64,000 nucleotides of DNA from Actinomyces gerencseriae DSM 6844 (lineage in GTDB: Bacteria > Actinomycetota > Actinomycetes > Actinomycetales > Actinomycetaceae). The stretch is taken from NCBI RefSeq assembly GCF_000429265.1, contig NZ_KE386873.1:110141-174140 (forward strand). Reading direction: 5' to 3'. The position numbers were made by a program, and so were the translations under genes. A model generated the notes under the pieces. It saw nothing but the letters and a program-made list of their open reading frames with translations. It did no database searches and was not told where the DNA came from. Shown in pieces: positions 30,643 through 38,414 of the stretch; positions within the stretch are counted from its first letter, which is position 1, and each line of letters begins with the position of its first letter.

Positions 30643-30993
30643 ATGTCGGTTCCGACTCTCCCGGTACTCCACCGCCCGGTCGCCTGGGCGCTAGCGGCGA
30701 TCACCGCGCCGATGGCGCTGTACGGGGCGTGGGTCGCCCTCGTCTACGACGGCGGCACCTCCGTTCTGATCCCCTTCGCGTTGGTCAGTATTATCGGCAC
30801 CGCTCTGGCCATCGTCGGAGCGGCCAGGCGCAACGATGCTCTTCTGGGCACCGGCCTTCTTCTTCAAGTCGCGTGCCCCATCGGATTCGCCTGGATCGCC
30901 GCTCTCGCCGAGGCGGTGATCGGAGCGGCCCTCCTCGTGCGCCTTCTCATCGGGCGCGTGCGGGCTGCGCCGAGTCGTCCTCCTCACCGATGA
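30643..30993 (+). CDS. Small membrane protein paired with the secreted protein
   Basis: A 116-aa protein with about three membrane helices (residues 11-33 WALAAITAPMALYGAWVALV, 40-60 SVLIPFALVSIIGTALAIVG and 68-100) and a basic tail. It starts 9 nt after the stop of the secreted-protein gene, so the two are probably one operon. No family is recognised. It could be an immunity, anchoring or export helper protein for its partner, judged only by position and topology. Confidence 0.7.
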   Translation: MSVPTLPVLHRPVAWALAAITAPMALYGAWVALVYDGGTSVLIPFALVSIIGTALAIVGAARRNDALLGTGLLLQVACPIGFAWIAALAEAVIGAALLVRLLIGRVRAAPSRPPHR

Positions 30994-31025
30994 CGGCGGG
31001 AACCTTCTCCTCGGGCACGTCCGGG

Positions 31026-31144
31026 TGTCCACATCTGCCGCAAAGGCCCGGATCCCGCCGGAATGCGCGAGAGGAATCGTTGATATTCCGGGTTTTCTCC
31101 GCCGCCGATACTGGCTCGGGACTCCTTTGCGGAAGATGTGGACA
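31026..31144. repeat. 119-bp element bounded by 21-bp inverted repeats
   Basis: TGTCCACATCTGCCGCAAAGG (31026-31046) is inverted at 31124-31144 with one mismatch. The interior holds a second inverted pair (CCGGAAT at 31059-31065 against ATTCCGG at 31085-31091). It follows the membrane-protein gene by 32 nt. It may be a structured RNA or terminator, or a miniature mobile element; no target-site duplication is clear. Confidence 0.65.
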
Positions 31145-31231
31145 TTGTGCCGCCCAGATGAGTCCGGCTACGCCGCAGAAACCCCACGGGCCCCATCAGG
31201 AGGCCGCACCCTCACTCTCGTGCCCCATGTC

Positions 31232-31320
31232 TCCACCGCCACGCGCGCGAAGGGGCCGCTCCTGGCCCGAAGGGGGCAAGGGTGAGCCGGGTCCACCGCC
31301 ACGCGCGCAAAGGGGCCGCT
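31232..31320. repeat. Two 29-bp direct repeats, 60 bp apart
   Basis: TCCACCGCCACGCGCGCGAA plus GGGGCCGCT at 31232-31260 is repeated at 31292-31320 with one mismatch. No gene lies here; the surrounding 31145-31560 contains only compositional open frames. Confidence 0.8.
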
Positions 31321-31562
31321 GGCCCCACCGAGAGCTCCCGGCACGGCCAGCGGCCCGTACGCGCGAATCCACGTGGCGGGCCTCATTCGCGCCCACGCCT
31401 CCCAGGCCGATGATCGCGAGGTGGTCATCCTCAGTCAGGATGACCGGAGGCGTCGGGGCCACCACTCGGGTAGCCCGCGCGCCGCCACACCTCCTCAGCC
31501 GCATCGGCGCCTCCGGCACTACCACCCGCACCCGATTGCGCGGCCCGCCGACTCCAAGATTA

Positions 31563-31769
31563 CGGCACCACCGCACAACCCTCCCACCGCACCAGACCCC
31601 ACCCGACCCATCACCCCCACACCCCGACCACGACCACCCACCCCGACCGCAAGCCGCACAGCACGTCCGTCCGACAACCACCACCCACCACCGGCCCCGC
31701 CACGAACCACCCCACCACACAACCACGACAACGAACCGAACTCGAGCCGGAACCGAACCGAACTCGACG
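31563..31769. repeat. 207-bp A/C-strand repeat, copy 2
   Basis: Direct copy of 17191-17397 with three or four substitutions. Unlike copy 1 it has no 12-bp half-site array before it. It ends with the same iteron-like CGAACTCGAGCCGGAACCG. Confidence 0.9.
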
Positions 31770-31785
31770 GCGAGGACCGAGAATC

Positions 31786-31831
31786 GACGGCGGCCCGCCG
31801 TCCTCCGTGCGGAGGGCGACGGGCCGCCGTC
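31786..31831 (-). terminator. Candidate terminator hairpin of gpmA
   Basis: GACGGCGGCCCGCCGTCCTCC pairs with GGAGGGCGACGGGCCGCCGTC with two bulges around a GTGC loop, about 63 nt past the gpmA stop. No U-tract is present. Confidence 0.45.
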
Positions 31832-31893
31832 ACACGAACACGCGCGGCTACCGCATGACCGGGATCATCATCAGGACCGGCGTCCCGTGAGCG

Positions 31894-32631
31894 TCACTTA
31901 CCCTGATTGGCGACCGCGGCGATCTTCGCCTCGGCCTCGGGGTCGAGGTAATGACCGCCCTTCTCGACGGGCTTGAGCGTCTCCTCATCCAGCTCGTAGA
32001 CCAGCGGAATACCAGTGGGGATGTTGACGGCTGCGATGTCGTCGTCGGAGATGTCGTCGAGATGCTTGACGATGGCGCGCAGCGAGTTGCCATGCGCGGC
32101 GATGAGGACGACCTTACCCGTCTTGACCTCGGGGATGATGGTGCCCTCCCAGTACGGGAGGAGACGGGCGAGGACGTCCTTGAGGCACTCGGTGGCGGGA
32201 ATCGGCTCACCCGCGTAGCGGGGATCGGTGTCCTGGGAGAACTCGCTGCCGGCCTCGATCGCCGGCGGCGGGACATCGTAAGAGCGGCGCCAGAGCATGA
32301 ACTGCTCCTCGCCGTACTCATCGCGCGTCTGCTTCTTGTTCTTTCCCTGAAGCGCGCCGTAGTGGCGCTCGTTGAGACGCCAGTCGCGCTCGACCGGGAT
32401 CCAGTGGCGGTCGGCGGCGTCAAGGGCGAGATTCGCCGTCGTGATAGCACGGCGCAGCATCGAGGTGAAGAGCTTCTCAGGCAGGACCCCCGCCTCCTTG
32501 AGCAACTCACCTCCGTGCACGGCCTCGGCACGGCCCTTCTCGGACAACGGCACATCGACCCAGCCGGTGAAGAGATTCTTCGCATTCCATTCGCTCTCGC
32601 CGTGGCGGAGCAGCACAAGGGTGTAAGCCAT
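31894..32631 (-). CDS. gpmA: 2,3-bisphosphoglycerate-dependent phosphoglycerate mutase
   Basis: Interconverts 3- and 2-phosphoglycerate in glycolysis; cytoplasmic, 245 aa. The active-site motif RHGESEWN covers residues 9-16, with phosphoryl-accepting His10. The mid-protein motif [12 protein letters not shown] and the second histidine in [15 protein letters not shown] complete the cofactor-dependent family pattern, and the N/G-rich [12 protein letters not shown] loop is intact. Length matches bacterial GpmA. The ATG at 32631 lies 6 nt after CAAGAT without a ribosome site, consistent with a leaderless start. lsr2 is 105 nt upstream on the same strand. Confidence 0.97.
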   Translation of the reverse strand: MAYTLVLLRHGESEWNAKNLFTGWVDVPLSEKGRAEAVHGGELLKEAGVLPEKLFTSMLRRAITTANLALDAADRHWIPVERDWRLNERHYGALQGKNKKQTRDEYGEEQFMLWRRSYDVPPPAIEAGSEFSQDTDPRYAGEPIPATECLKDVLARLLPYWEGTIIPEVKTGKVVLIAAHGNSLRAIVKHLDDISDDDIAAVNIPTGIPLVYELDEETLKPVEKGGHYLDPEAEAKIAAVANQGK

Positions 32632-32736
32632 GGCTCTATCTTGCCAGGCCGCGGCAGACACGGCCAGGCCCCTGAGTCCCAGTGGACGCAGGGGCCCGAG
32701 TCGCGCGTCGGCCGCGGCGGACGTGTGACGACGAGA

Positions 32737-33060
32737 TCAGTTGGCGGCGTCGTAGGCCTCACGGACGGAAGCGGGGATGCGGCCTCGGTCGGAGACCTCA
32801 TAACCATTGGAGCGCGCCCACTCGCGCACCTTCTGCGTGTTCGAGGAGGTCCTGGCGGCCCCCGCGCGGCGGCGGGTGCGACGTCCGCTGACACGCCGGG
32901 CCTTGACTGTCCATTCTTCAACGGTCTCACGCAGCGCTGCTGCGTGGTCGTCATTGAGATCGATCTCGTAGGTTACGCCGTCAAGGGCGAAGGTAACGGA
33001 CTGAGTGGCCTCGGAGCCGTCGATGTCGTCCACAAGAATGATCTGAGTCTTCTGCGCCAT
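32737..33060 (-). CDS. lsr2: Lsr2 nucleoid-associated protein
   Basis: H-NS-like DNA-bridging protein of 107 aa that silences AT-rich, often foreign, genes. The N-terminal dimerisation domain (MAQKTQIILVDDIDGSEATQ, then VTFALDGVTYEIDLND) is joined by a basic linker (ARRVSGRRTRRR) to the C-terminal DNA-binding helix pair WARSNGYEVSDRGRIPASV, with the RGR AT-hook-like minor-groove motif. AAAGGTG lies about 7 nt before the ATG. Given the generally high GC, the few AT-rich patches in this window (29.5-30.6 kb, 21.99 kb, 53.74 kb) are likely binding regions. Confidence 0.96.
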   Translation of the reverse strand: MAQKTQIILVDDIDGSEATQSVTFALDGVTYEIDLNDDHAAALRETVEEWTVKARRVSGRRTRRRAGAARTSSNTQKVREWARSNGYEVSDRGRIPASVREAYDAAN

Positions 33061-33161
33061 AGCACACACCTTTCGGGTTGGCGGTCCCCGCTTTCCAGCG
33101 AGCAAATCATTGGTGACAACGCTAAGCGCAAAGAGAATTGAATGCAAGCCCGAACAGCGAC

Positions 33162-33224
33162 CGATCTATCCGCGTCCGATCCCGTTTCCGCCGATCTCGA
33201 TGCGGGTATCCACCGGTCTCGGCG
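33162..33224 (+). repeat. Iteron-only member of the composite repeat family, copy f
   Basis: CGATCTATCCGCGTCCGATC at 33162 is followed by a 22-bp unit CGATCTCGATGCGGGTATCCAC at 33192-33213 and CGGTCTCGGCG. It lies between lsr2 and tRNA-Thr. Confidence 0.6.
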
Positions 33225-33296
33225 AGAGGGTGGGGAAGAGCGGGCGCCAGCGACACCGGCGGCGGGGAGACCCGAGAGGGGCGGCGAGGGGGCGAA

Positions 33297-33330
33297 AACG
33301 AAAAATCCCGGGACCTCGGGGTCCCGGGAT
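33297..33330 (-). terminator. Intrinsic terminator of tRNA-Thr
   Basis: ATCCCGGGACC and GGTCCCGGGAT form an 11-bp stem with a TCGG-type loop (33305-33330), followed on the minus strand by TTTTCGTTTTCG. It lies 16 nt past the mature tRNA end. Confidence 0.9.
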
Positions 33331-33345
33331 GAGGCGTCTGCGGAG

Positions 33346-33418
33346 AGCCACCTGTGGGAATCGAACCCACGACCTATTCATTACGAGTGAATCGCTCTGC
33401 CGACTGAGCTAAGGTGGC
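33346..33418 (-). tRNA. tRNA-Thr (anticodon CGT)
   Basis: On the minus strand the acceptor GCCACCT pairs with AGGTGGC. The anticodon stem ATTCA/TGAAT encloses loop CTCGTAA, giving CGT. The T arm reads GTGGGTTCGATTCCCAC. The discriminator base is U and CCA is not encoded. Confidence 0.96.
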
Positions 33419-33865
33419 GTGCTACGAGCGCAGCGGGTCGCACATTACCGGCCTCGGAGCACGTCGCGCAAACCGCGCGCCAACCACGCGGAAGTGGTTC
33501 TGGACACAGGCTCGGGCCCGCACCGCCAACGGCGGCGCGGGCCCGCGGCCCGGACGATCCCCGGGACCGCGACTCGCACTCACGACGCCGTTCCCCGCAG
33601 TCGCGCACCCACCGGAAGCGTCATTCCCGGGACGCGGGCTCCCCGCGCCGCGCAAGCGATCTCGATCCGCGAGTCGCCTCCCTCGTTCTTCTCAATTGAC
33701 GTATCCCGCATCGATGACAGGGGGTGGCCCCCACCACCCCTCTTTCTTCATTTGAATGGTCCGCGCACCGTACGGAGCCCCGCACCGCCCCATACTCCGC
33801 GACCGCCACCTGAGCCCATCAACCCGTCGCGATCCGCCACGACCGGCGCTCCGCCGCGCCCCGTC
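33419..33865. other. Intergenic region between tRNA-Thr and the asparaginase gene
   Basis: Open frames here are shadows of GC-rich sequence without coding character. An AT-richer patch at 33690-33765 (including TTCTCAATTGACGTATCCC) contains TTGACG at 33698-33703 and is the likeliest promoter area for the tRNA on the minus strand or a transcript toward the asparaginase. Nothing else is recognised. Confidence 0.4.
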
Positions 33866-33894
33866 ATGACTCCCGCACTCGTCGCGCCTATTAT
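33866..33894 (+). promoter_or_regulatory. Candidate leaderless promoter of the asparaginase gene
   Basis: ATGACT (33866-33871), a 17-bp spacer and TATTAT (33889-33894) form a good promoter. The ATG at 33902 lies 7 nt further, at the predicted transcription start. This argues against the two earlier in-frame ATGs, which lie inside the promoter. Confidence 0.6.
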
Positions 33895-33901
33895 GCCCGC
33901 T

Positions 33902-35041
33902 ATGCCAGCAGCTATGCCGTCCGAGTCCGCACCCGGCGTGCACATCACCTATACCGGTGGAACCATCGGGATGATCGACTCCCCTCATGGGCTCGTGCCC
34001 AGCGCCGAACTCGGCGAACGGCTCTTCGCACATTTCAAGGGCACCGACCTGGACGGGCGGATCTCTCTCACCGTCCTCGACCCTCTCATCGACTCCGCCA
34101 ACGCCACTCCCGACTCGTGGCAGGCGATCGTCGACGATCTGCGCGAACACCGCGCCGCGGCCCCGGCGGAGAGCGCGGCGGGCTCCGAGAGCGGGCAGAG
34201 CGCAGAGAATGGGGAAAACGCGGGGAGAGCAGAGAGGAGGGGGAGCGCGGAAGGCCCGGGGACTGCAGGGGGATACGTCGTTCTTCATGGCACCGACACG
34301 ATGGCCTACACCTCGGCCGCGTTGTCCTACGCCCTGACCGACTTCGACCGGCCGATCGTCGTCACCGGCTCCCAACTGCCCCTGGGCGTCGTCGGCTCGG
34401 ACGCGATCCCCAACGTCACAGGAGCCCTGCGCGCCGCCACGAGCGGGCTCGCGCCCGGCGTCAGCGTCTTCTTCGGGCACCATCTGCTCGCTGGAAACCG
34501 CATCACCAAGACCAGTTCGTGGGCCTTCGACGGATTCTCCTCCCCCGGCGCGGAGCCTCTTGCAGCGGCCGGGGCGCCCTGGCGGTGGGCGCCCTCCCGC
34601 GCGTCCGGCGCGGGCTGGTCACGGCCCCTGCCGTACGCGCGCCACGACGTCGTCGTCATCGACCTCGTCCCGGGCATCACCGCCGCCCGGCTGAGGGCAC
34701 TGGTCACGCCCCTGCCCGAAGCGATCATCCTGCGGGCCTTCGGGGTCGGCAACGTCCCGAGCGCGGAGCCCGGGCTGACCGACGTCGTCGTCGATGCGAT
34801 CGATGCGGGCGCGGCCGTCGTCGTCGCCTCCCAGTGCCACGAGGCCGAGGTGCTGCCGGGTCGCTACGAGGCGAGTGACGCGATCGCGCGGGCCGGGGCG
34901 GTGGGCAGCCGCGACATGACGCTGGAGGCGACCTACGCCAAGGTGCAGTTCCTCCTCGCCCAGGGACTGCGGGGCGCTGAGCTGGCCGAGTGGATGAGCC
35001 GGTCGATCGCGGGCGAGCTCACCGAGTCGCACGACCGCTGA
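33902..35041 (+). CDS. L-asparaginase (type I-like) with an internal low-complexity insertion
   Basis: Hydrolyses asparagine to aspartate and ammonia; no signal peptide, so probably cytoplasmic (379 aa). The two catalytic threonine motifs are present: YTGGTIGM near residue 18 and VLHGTDTMAYT after the insertion. Further family blocks are PIVVTGSQLPLG, FGHHLLAGNRITKTSSWAFD and LRAFGVGNVP. Between DDLREHRAA and the second motif there is an inserted stretch of about 35 residues (SAAGSESGQSAENGENAGRA type), coded by a purine-rich strand (34170-34265). The start is chosen from the promoter at 33866-33894; in-frame ATGs at 33866 and 33893 would lengthen the protein. Confidence 0.9.
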   Translation: MPAAMPSESAPGVHITYTGGTIGMIDSPHGLVPSAELGERLFAHFKGTDLDGRISLTVLDPLIDSANATPDSWQAIVDDLREHRAAAPAESAAGSESGQSAENGENAGRAERRGSAEGPGTAGGYVVLHGTDTMAYTSAALSYALTDFDRPIVVTGSQLPLGVVGSDAIPNVTGALRAATSGLAPGVSVFFGHHLLAGNRITKTSSWAFDGFSSPGAEPLAAAGAPWRWAPSRASGAGWSRPLPYARHDVVVIDLVPGITAARLRALVTPLPEAIILRAFGVGNVPSAEPGLTDVVVDAIDAGAAVVVASQCHEAEVLPGRYEASDAIARAGAVGSRDMTLEATYAKVQFLLAQGLRGAELAEWMSRSIAGELTESHDR

Positions 35042-35315
35042 GCCCGGCGCCCGGCGGCCCGGGAGCCGCCCCGGCCCGCGCAGCGCCTCCGACGGCGGAG
35101 CCGCGCATCACGGTGCGAGCGGGCTCACCGATGTCGGTGATCGCAGTGGGATCCGCCGCGCCCCCGCGAGCGGGCCGGCCGCCGCGCAGCGCCTCCGACG
35201 ACGGAGCCGCGCGCCGCCGTCGGGACGATCCGCCGCGCGCCGGCGGGAGTCACGCGGGGAGTGCCGCCCCGCGCGGATAGGCGCTGTCGACCCGCCGCGC
35301 GCCGGCGGGAGTCAC
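35042..35315. repeat. Short direct repeats between the asparaginase and hydrolase genes
   Basis: CGCGCAGCGCCTCCGACGGC occurs at about 35077 and, with one change, 35183. A 24-bp unit, CCGCCGCGCGCCGGCGGGAG plus TCAC, is identical at 35230-35253 and 35292-35315. The second copy covers the stop codon of the hydrolase gene. No gene is supported. Confidence 0.75.
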
Positions 35316-36937
35316 TTGTCGGCGGCGCAGGTCAGTCCCGCCTCCGGCAGTCGGCCGGCGAGCAGGTAGGCGTCGACCGCGTCGGTGATGCACCTGCCCG
35401 CGCGCCCGTAGGCGGTGTGGCCACTGCCCTCCCACGTGAGCAGGTGGCCGTCGTCGAGCTGGGCGGCCAGGGCCTGGCTCCAGGCGTAGGGGGTGGCCGG
35501 GTCGCCCACGGTGCCGACGACGAGCATCGGAGCGGCTCCGGAGGCGCGGATGGGCTCGCGCGCCCGGGTCGACTCATGGCCCCAGGCCTGGCAGTACAGG
35601 TCCGAGTAGGTCAGCTCCTCCCCGAAGGTCGGCGAGGCCGCCTCGATCTCCTCGGCCTCGGCGTCCCAGGACTCGGTGTCCCCGGCGACGGGGTAGTCCA
35701 GGCAGTTGATCGCGCCGATGGCCTCATCACCGTTGCTCTTGTAGGTGCCGTCGGAATTGCGAGAGGAGAACAGGTCGGAGATGGAGAGTAGAGTCGAGCC
35801 GTCATCCTGGTTCATGGCCCGGTCCAGGCCCTGGGTGAGGGACGACCAGGACTCGGGCTGGTACATGATCCTGAGAACCGCATCCAAGGCCAGCGAGTAC
35901 GTCAGCGGCCGGCTCGAATCGGATGTCTTCAAGGGCAGGGTCCGGGTCTGCTCGAGGAAGTCCCGCACCTGCTTGACCCCGGAGTCGACATCGCCCATCA
36001 GGGGGCACCCCTTCTTGCTCTGGCAGTCCTCGACGTAGGCTCGCAGAGCGCCCTCGAGGCCCTGCGCCTGGCCCAGGGAGACCTGTCCCCCGGTGAGTGT
36101 CGGGTCGACCGCACCGTCGAGCACCATGCGCCCGACGTTGCCCGGGAACAGCTCGGCGTACGTGGCCCCGAGGTAGGTCCCGTAGGAGTAGCCCAGATAG
36201 CTCAGGGCGCCGTCCCCGACGGCCGCCCGCAGAACGTCCAGGTCACGGGCGGCGGACACGGTGTCGATGTGGTCGAGCAGCCCCTGGACACCGGTGCCGG
36301 CCTCGCACTCGCCCTCGAGCCTGGTGGCGCGCTCGGTGACATCGGCCCGCGCCTCGGCCGCCGAGGTCTTCCGGGTGTTCCGGTCATCGTCCTCGCCCGA
36401 GCGCTCCGCATCGAGCTCGGCATCGGTCAGGCACTCGACGGCGGTGGAGCCGCCCACGCCGCGCGGGTCGAATCCCACGACGTCGTACGACTCGAGCAGG
36501 TCGTCGGACAGATAGCCCTTGACGTTCTCGACCAGATTGACGCCCGAGCCTCCCGGCCCGCCGGGATCGACGAACAGGGAGCCGATACTGGTGCCGTTCG
36601 CCGAGCGGCGCTTCAGGGCGATCTCGATGGCGGCGCCGCCGGGATCGTCGTATGACAGCGGAACGGTGATGCGCGCGCATGAGTAGGTGCCTGAACCGGT
36701 ATCGGCGTCGGACCCGGCCTCCCGCATGCCGCCCTTCTCCCCGCACGGATACCAGGAGACCTCCTGACCGTAGAACGTCTCCAGCCCCGCCGGCGTGGGC
36801 GCCGGGTCGCCGTCGGCGATGGGCGTGGGAGCGACCGCGGGATGACTGCCGCAGGAGGTCGCCGTCACAGCCGTCAGAAGGGCGGCCGCCGCCGCGAGCG
36901 CGCGACGGGCACAGGAACGCGTACGGAAGATAGTCAC
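35312..36937 (-). CDS. Secreted TAP-like alpha/beta hydrolase (S33 peptidase family), lipoprotein
   Basis: Probable extracellular aminopeptidase or esterase of 541 aa. The N-terminal export signal ends in a lipobox-like TATSC with Cys29 as anchor. The alpha/beta hydrolase core shows the oxyanion segment DPGGPGGSG (124-132), VGFDPRGVGGS and the nucleophile Ser251 in GYSYG. The acid appears in TVGDPATPY and the histidine in GSGHTAYGR of the C-terminal TAP-like domain. Start GTG 36937. TAGGCT lies 6 nt upstream, a possible leaderless arrangement. A paralog lies at 43019-44854. Secreted members of this family trim peptides for uptake. Confidence 0.9.
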   Translation of the reverse strand: MTIFRTRSCARRALAAAAALLTAVTATSCGSHPAVAPTPIADGDPAPTPAGLETFYGQEVSWYPCGEKGGMREAGSDADTGSGTYSCARITVPLSYDDPGGAAIEIALKRRSANGTSIGSLFVDPGGPGGSGVNLVENVKGYLSDDLLESYDVVGFDPRGVGGSTAVECLTDAELDAERSGEDDDRNTRKTSAAEARADVTERATRLEGECEAGTGVQGLLDHIDTVSAARDLDVLRAAVGDGALSYLGYSYGTYLGATYAELFPGNVGRMVLDGAVDPTLTGGQVSLGQAQGLEGALRAYVEDCQSKKGCPLMGDVDSGVKQVRDFLEQTRTLPLKTSDSSRPLTYSLALDAVLRIMYQPESWSSLTQGLDRAMNQDDGSTLLSISDLFSSRNSDGTYKSNGDEAIGAINCLDYPVAGDTESWDAEAEEIEAASPTFGEELTYSDLYCQAWGHESTRAREPIRASGAAPMLVVGTVGDPATPYAWSQALAAQLDDGHLLTWEGSGHTAYGRAGRCITDAVDAYLLAGRLPEAGLTCAADK

Positions 36938-37160
36938 GTCAACAGCCTACGGCCCCGGTTTCCGCACGCTCCTCCTTCTGAAGGGGGACTTCGGCGCCCT
37001 CCCCCGGCCCGACCGCAGCCGCCGCCGTGGCTCGCGGGAGGACTCCTGCGGGGCGTCCGCACCGCCGCGCACCCCGCGGGCCCGCCCGGGGCCCGCGGAG
37101 CCGCAACGGGGATCCGTCAGGGTCTCCCGTCCGGGCGGTCCCGGCATTAGCGTGATCGGC

Positions 37161-38120
37161 ATGAGTGAGAAGGCCCCCACCTCATCCACGACGGGCGTCC
37201 CCGCACCGGCGGACGCCCGAGCCGAGGTCAAGGACTTCCTGACGACCAGGCGCGCCAAGATCACTCCGCAGATGGCGGGGCTGCCCGTGGTCGGCGGGAA
37301 CCGCCGGGTTCCCGGTCTGCGTCGCGAGGAGGTCGCCATGCTCGCGGGCGTGAGCGTCGACTACTACACGCGCCTGGAGCGGGGCCGCGTCGCCGGCGCC
37401 TCGGAGGAGGTCCTCGAGGCGCTCGCGTCCGCCCTGCAGCTCGACGACGCCGAGCGCCGGCACCTGTTCGACCTCGCGCGCTCCGCGTCCCCCACCGGCC
37501 GCGCCCGACGGCGTCGTTCCCGCGCGGACGGCAGCACGCTGCGGCCGAGGATGCAGTGGATCCTCGACTCGATGAGCGCTCCGGCGCTCGTGGAGGATTC
37601 CCTGAGCACCTACGTCGCCTCGAATCTCATGGGGCGGGCCCTGTACTCCCCCTTATTCATCGATCCCATGCCGCAGGCGGGTCAGAACGCCAACATGGCC
37701 CGCTTCATGTTCCTCGACCCTCGCAGCCATGATTTCTTCCCCAACTGGGCATCGGGCGCGGAGGACCTCGTGGCCATGCTGCGCCTCGCCGTCGGAGCGG
37801 GCCCGACGGACGAGCGTCTGACGGCGCTCGTGGGGGAGCTGTCCACGCGCAGCCGCGACTTCTCCGAGCTGTGGGCCCGCCACGACGTGCGCTACCTGTG
37901 CCGTGGCGAGAAGGTCGTCCACCACCCGGTGGTCGGCGAGCTGCACCTGGCCTACGAGCCGATGCCGCTGACGACGGCGCCGGGCCTGCGCATGACGGTC
38001 TACGCCGTCGAGCCGGGATCGCCCAGCCAGGACGCGCTGCGCCTGCTCGCCTCCTGGGCGGGCACGGAGTCGGCCCCCGCCGCGAGCCAGGGGTCAACCG
38101 CCTCGACGGCGTGCCCCTGA
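37161..38120 (+). CDS. XRE-family regulator with MmyB-like ligand-binding domain
   Basis: Transcription factor of 319 aa. The N-terminal helix-turn-helix (about residues 25-95) contains VPGLRREEVAMLAGVSVDYY followed by TRLERGR, the hallmark of the actinobacterial XRE/MmyB group. The C-terminal domain (about 110-290) is the MmyB-like sensor fold with DSMSAPALVEDSLSTYVASN and FLDPRSHDFFPNW. These domains are thought to bind small lipophilic ligands. The ATG at 37161 lies 7 nt after TAGCGT, a probable leaderless start. It diverges from the secreted hydrolase gene, which is a possible target. Confidence 0.88.
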   Translation: MSEKAPTSSTTGVPAPADARAEVKDFLTTRRAKITPQMAGLPVVGGNRRVPGLRREEVAMLAGVSVDYYTRLERGRVAGASEEVLEALASALQLDDAERRHLFDLARSASPTGRARRRRSRADGSTLRPRMQWILDSMSAPALVEDSLSTYVASNLMGRALYSPLFIDPMPQAGQNANMARFMFLDPRSHDFFPNWASGAEDLVAMLRLAVGAGPTDERLTALVGELSTRSRDFSELWARHDVRYLCRGEKVVHHPVVGELHLAYEPMPLTTAPGLRMTVYAVEPGSPSQDALRLLASWAGTESAPAASQGSTASTACP

Positions 38121-38206
38121 GCGGGCCGGATCGCAGGAGGCGGACTCCGCGAGGTCCGCGCGCTCCCCGGCACCCCCGCCACGAGGCGAACGTGCCGGTG
38201 CGAGAC

Positions 38207-38374
38207 CGACATTCCTGCGCGAGGCGGGCATTCCTGCGCGAGTCGGACAACGCCGTCGTCGGCCTCGCACCGAAATGCCCGACTCGTGGTCCCGGCGACC
38301 GGATGCGGCGCCGGCGGACCGATCTCGAGCCGGAACTCGACCGATCTCGGTGCGGAAGCGAACCGATCTCGGCG
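38207..38374 (+). repeat. Composite intergenic repeat, copy g (full)
   Basis: A doubled GGGCATTCCTGCGCGAG leader and the palindrome are followed by the linker GTCCCGGCGACCGGATGCGG and iterons at 38320-38341, 38342-38363 and 38364-38374, exactly 22 bp apart. It sits between two convergent genes. Confidence 0.85.
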
Positions 38375-38414
38375 AAAGGGGGCGGCGGCAGTGCCCGAGG
38401 TGCCCGCGACGCCC

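Noticed and set aside
31026-31144. Complete insertion sequence
   Set aside because: Too short to encode a transposase and no clear target-site duplication; reported only as an inverted-repeat element.
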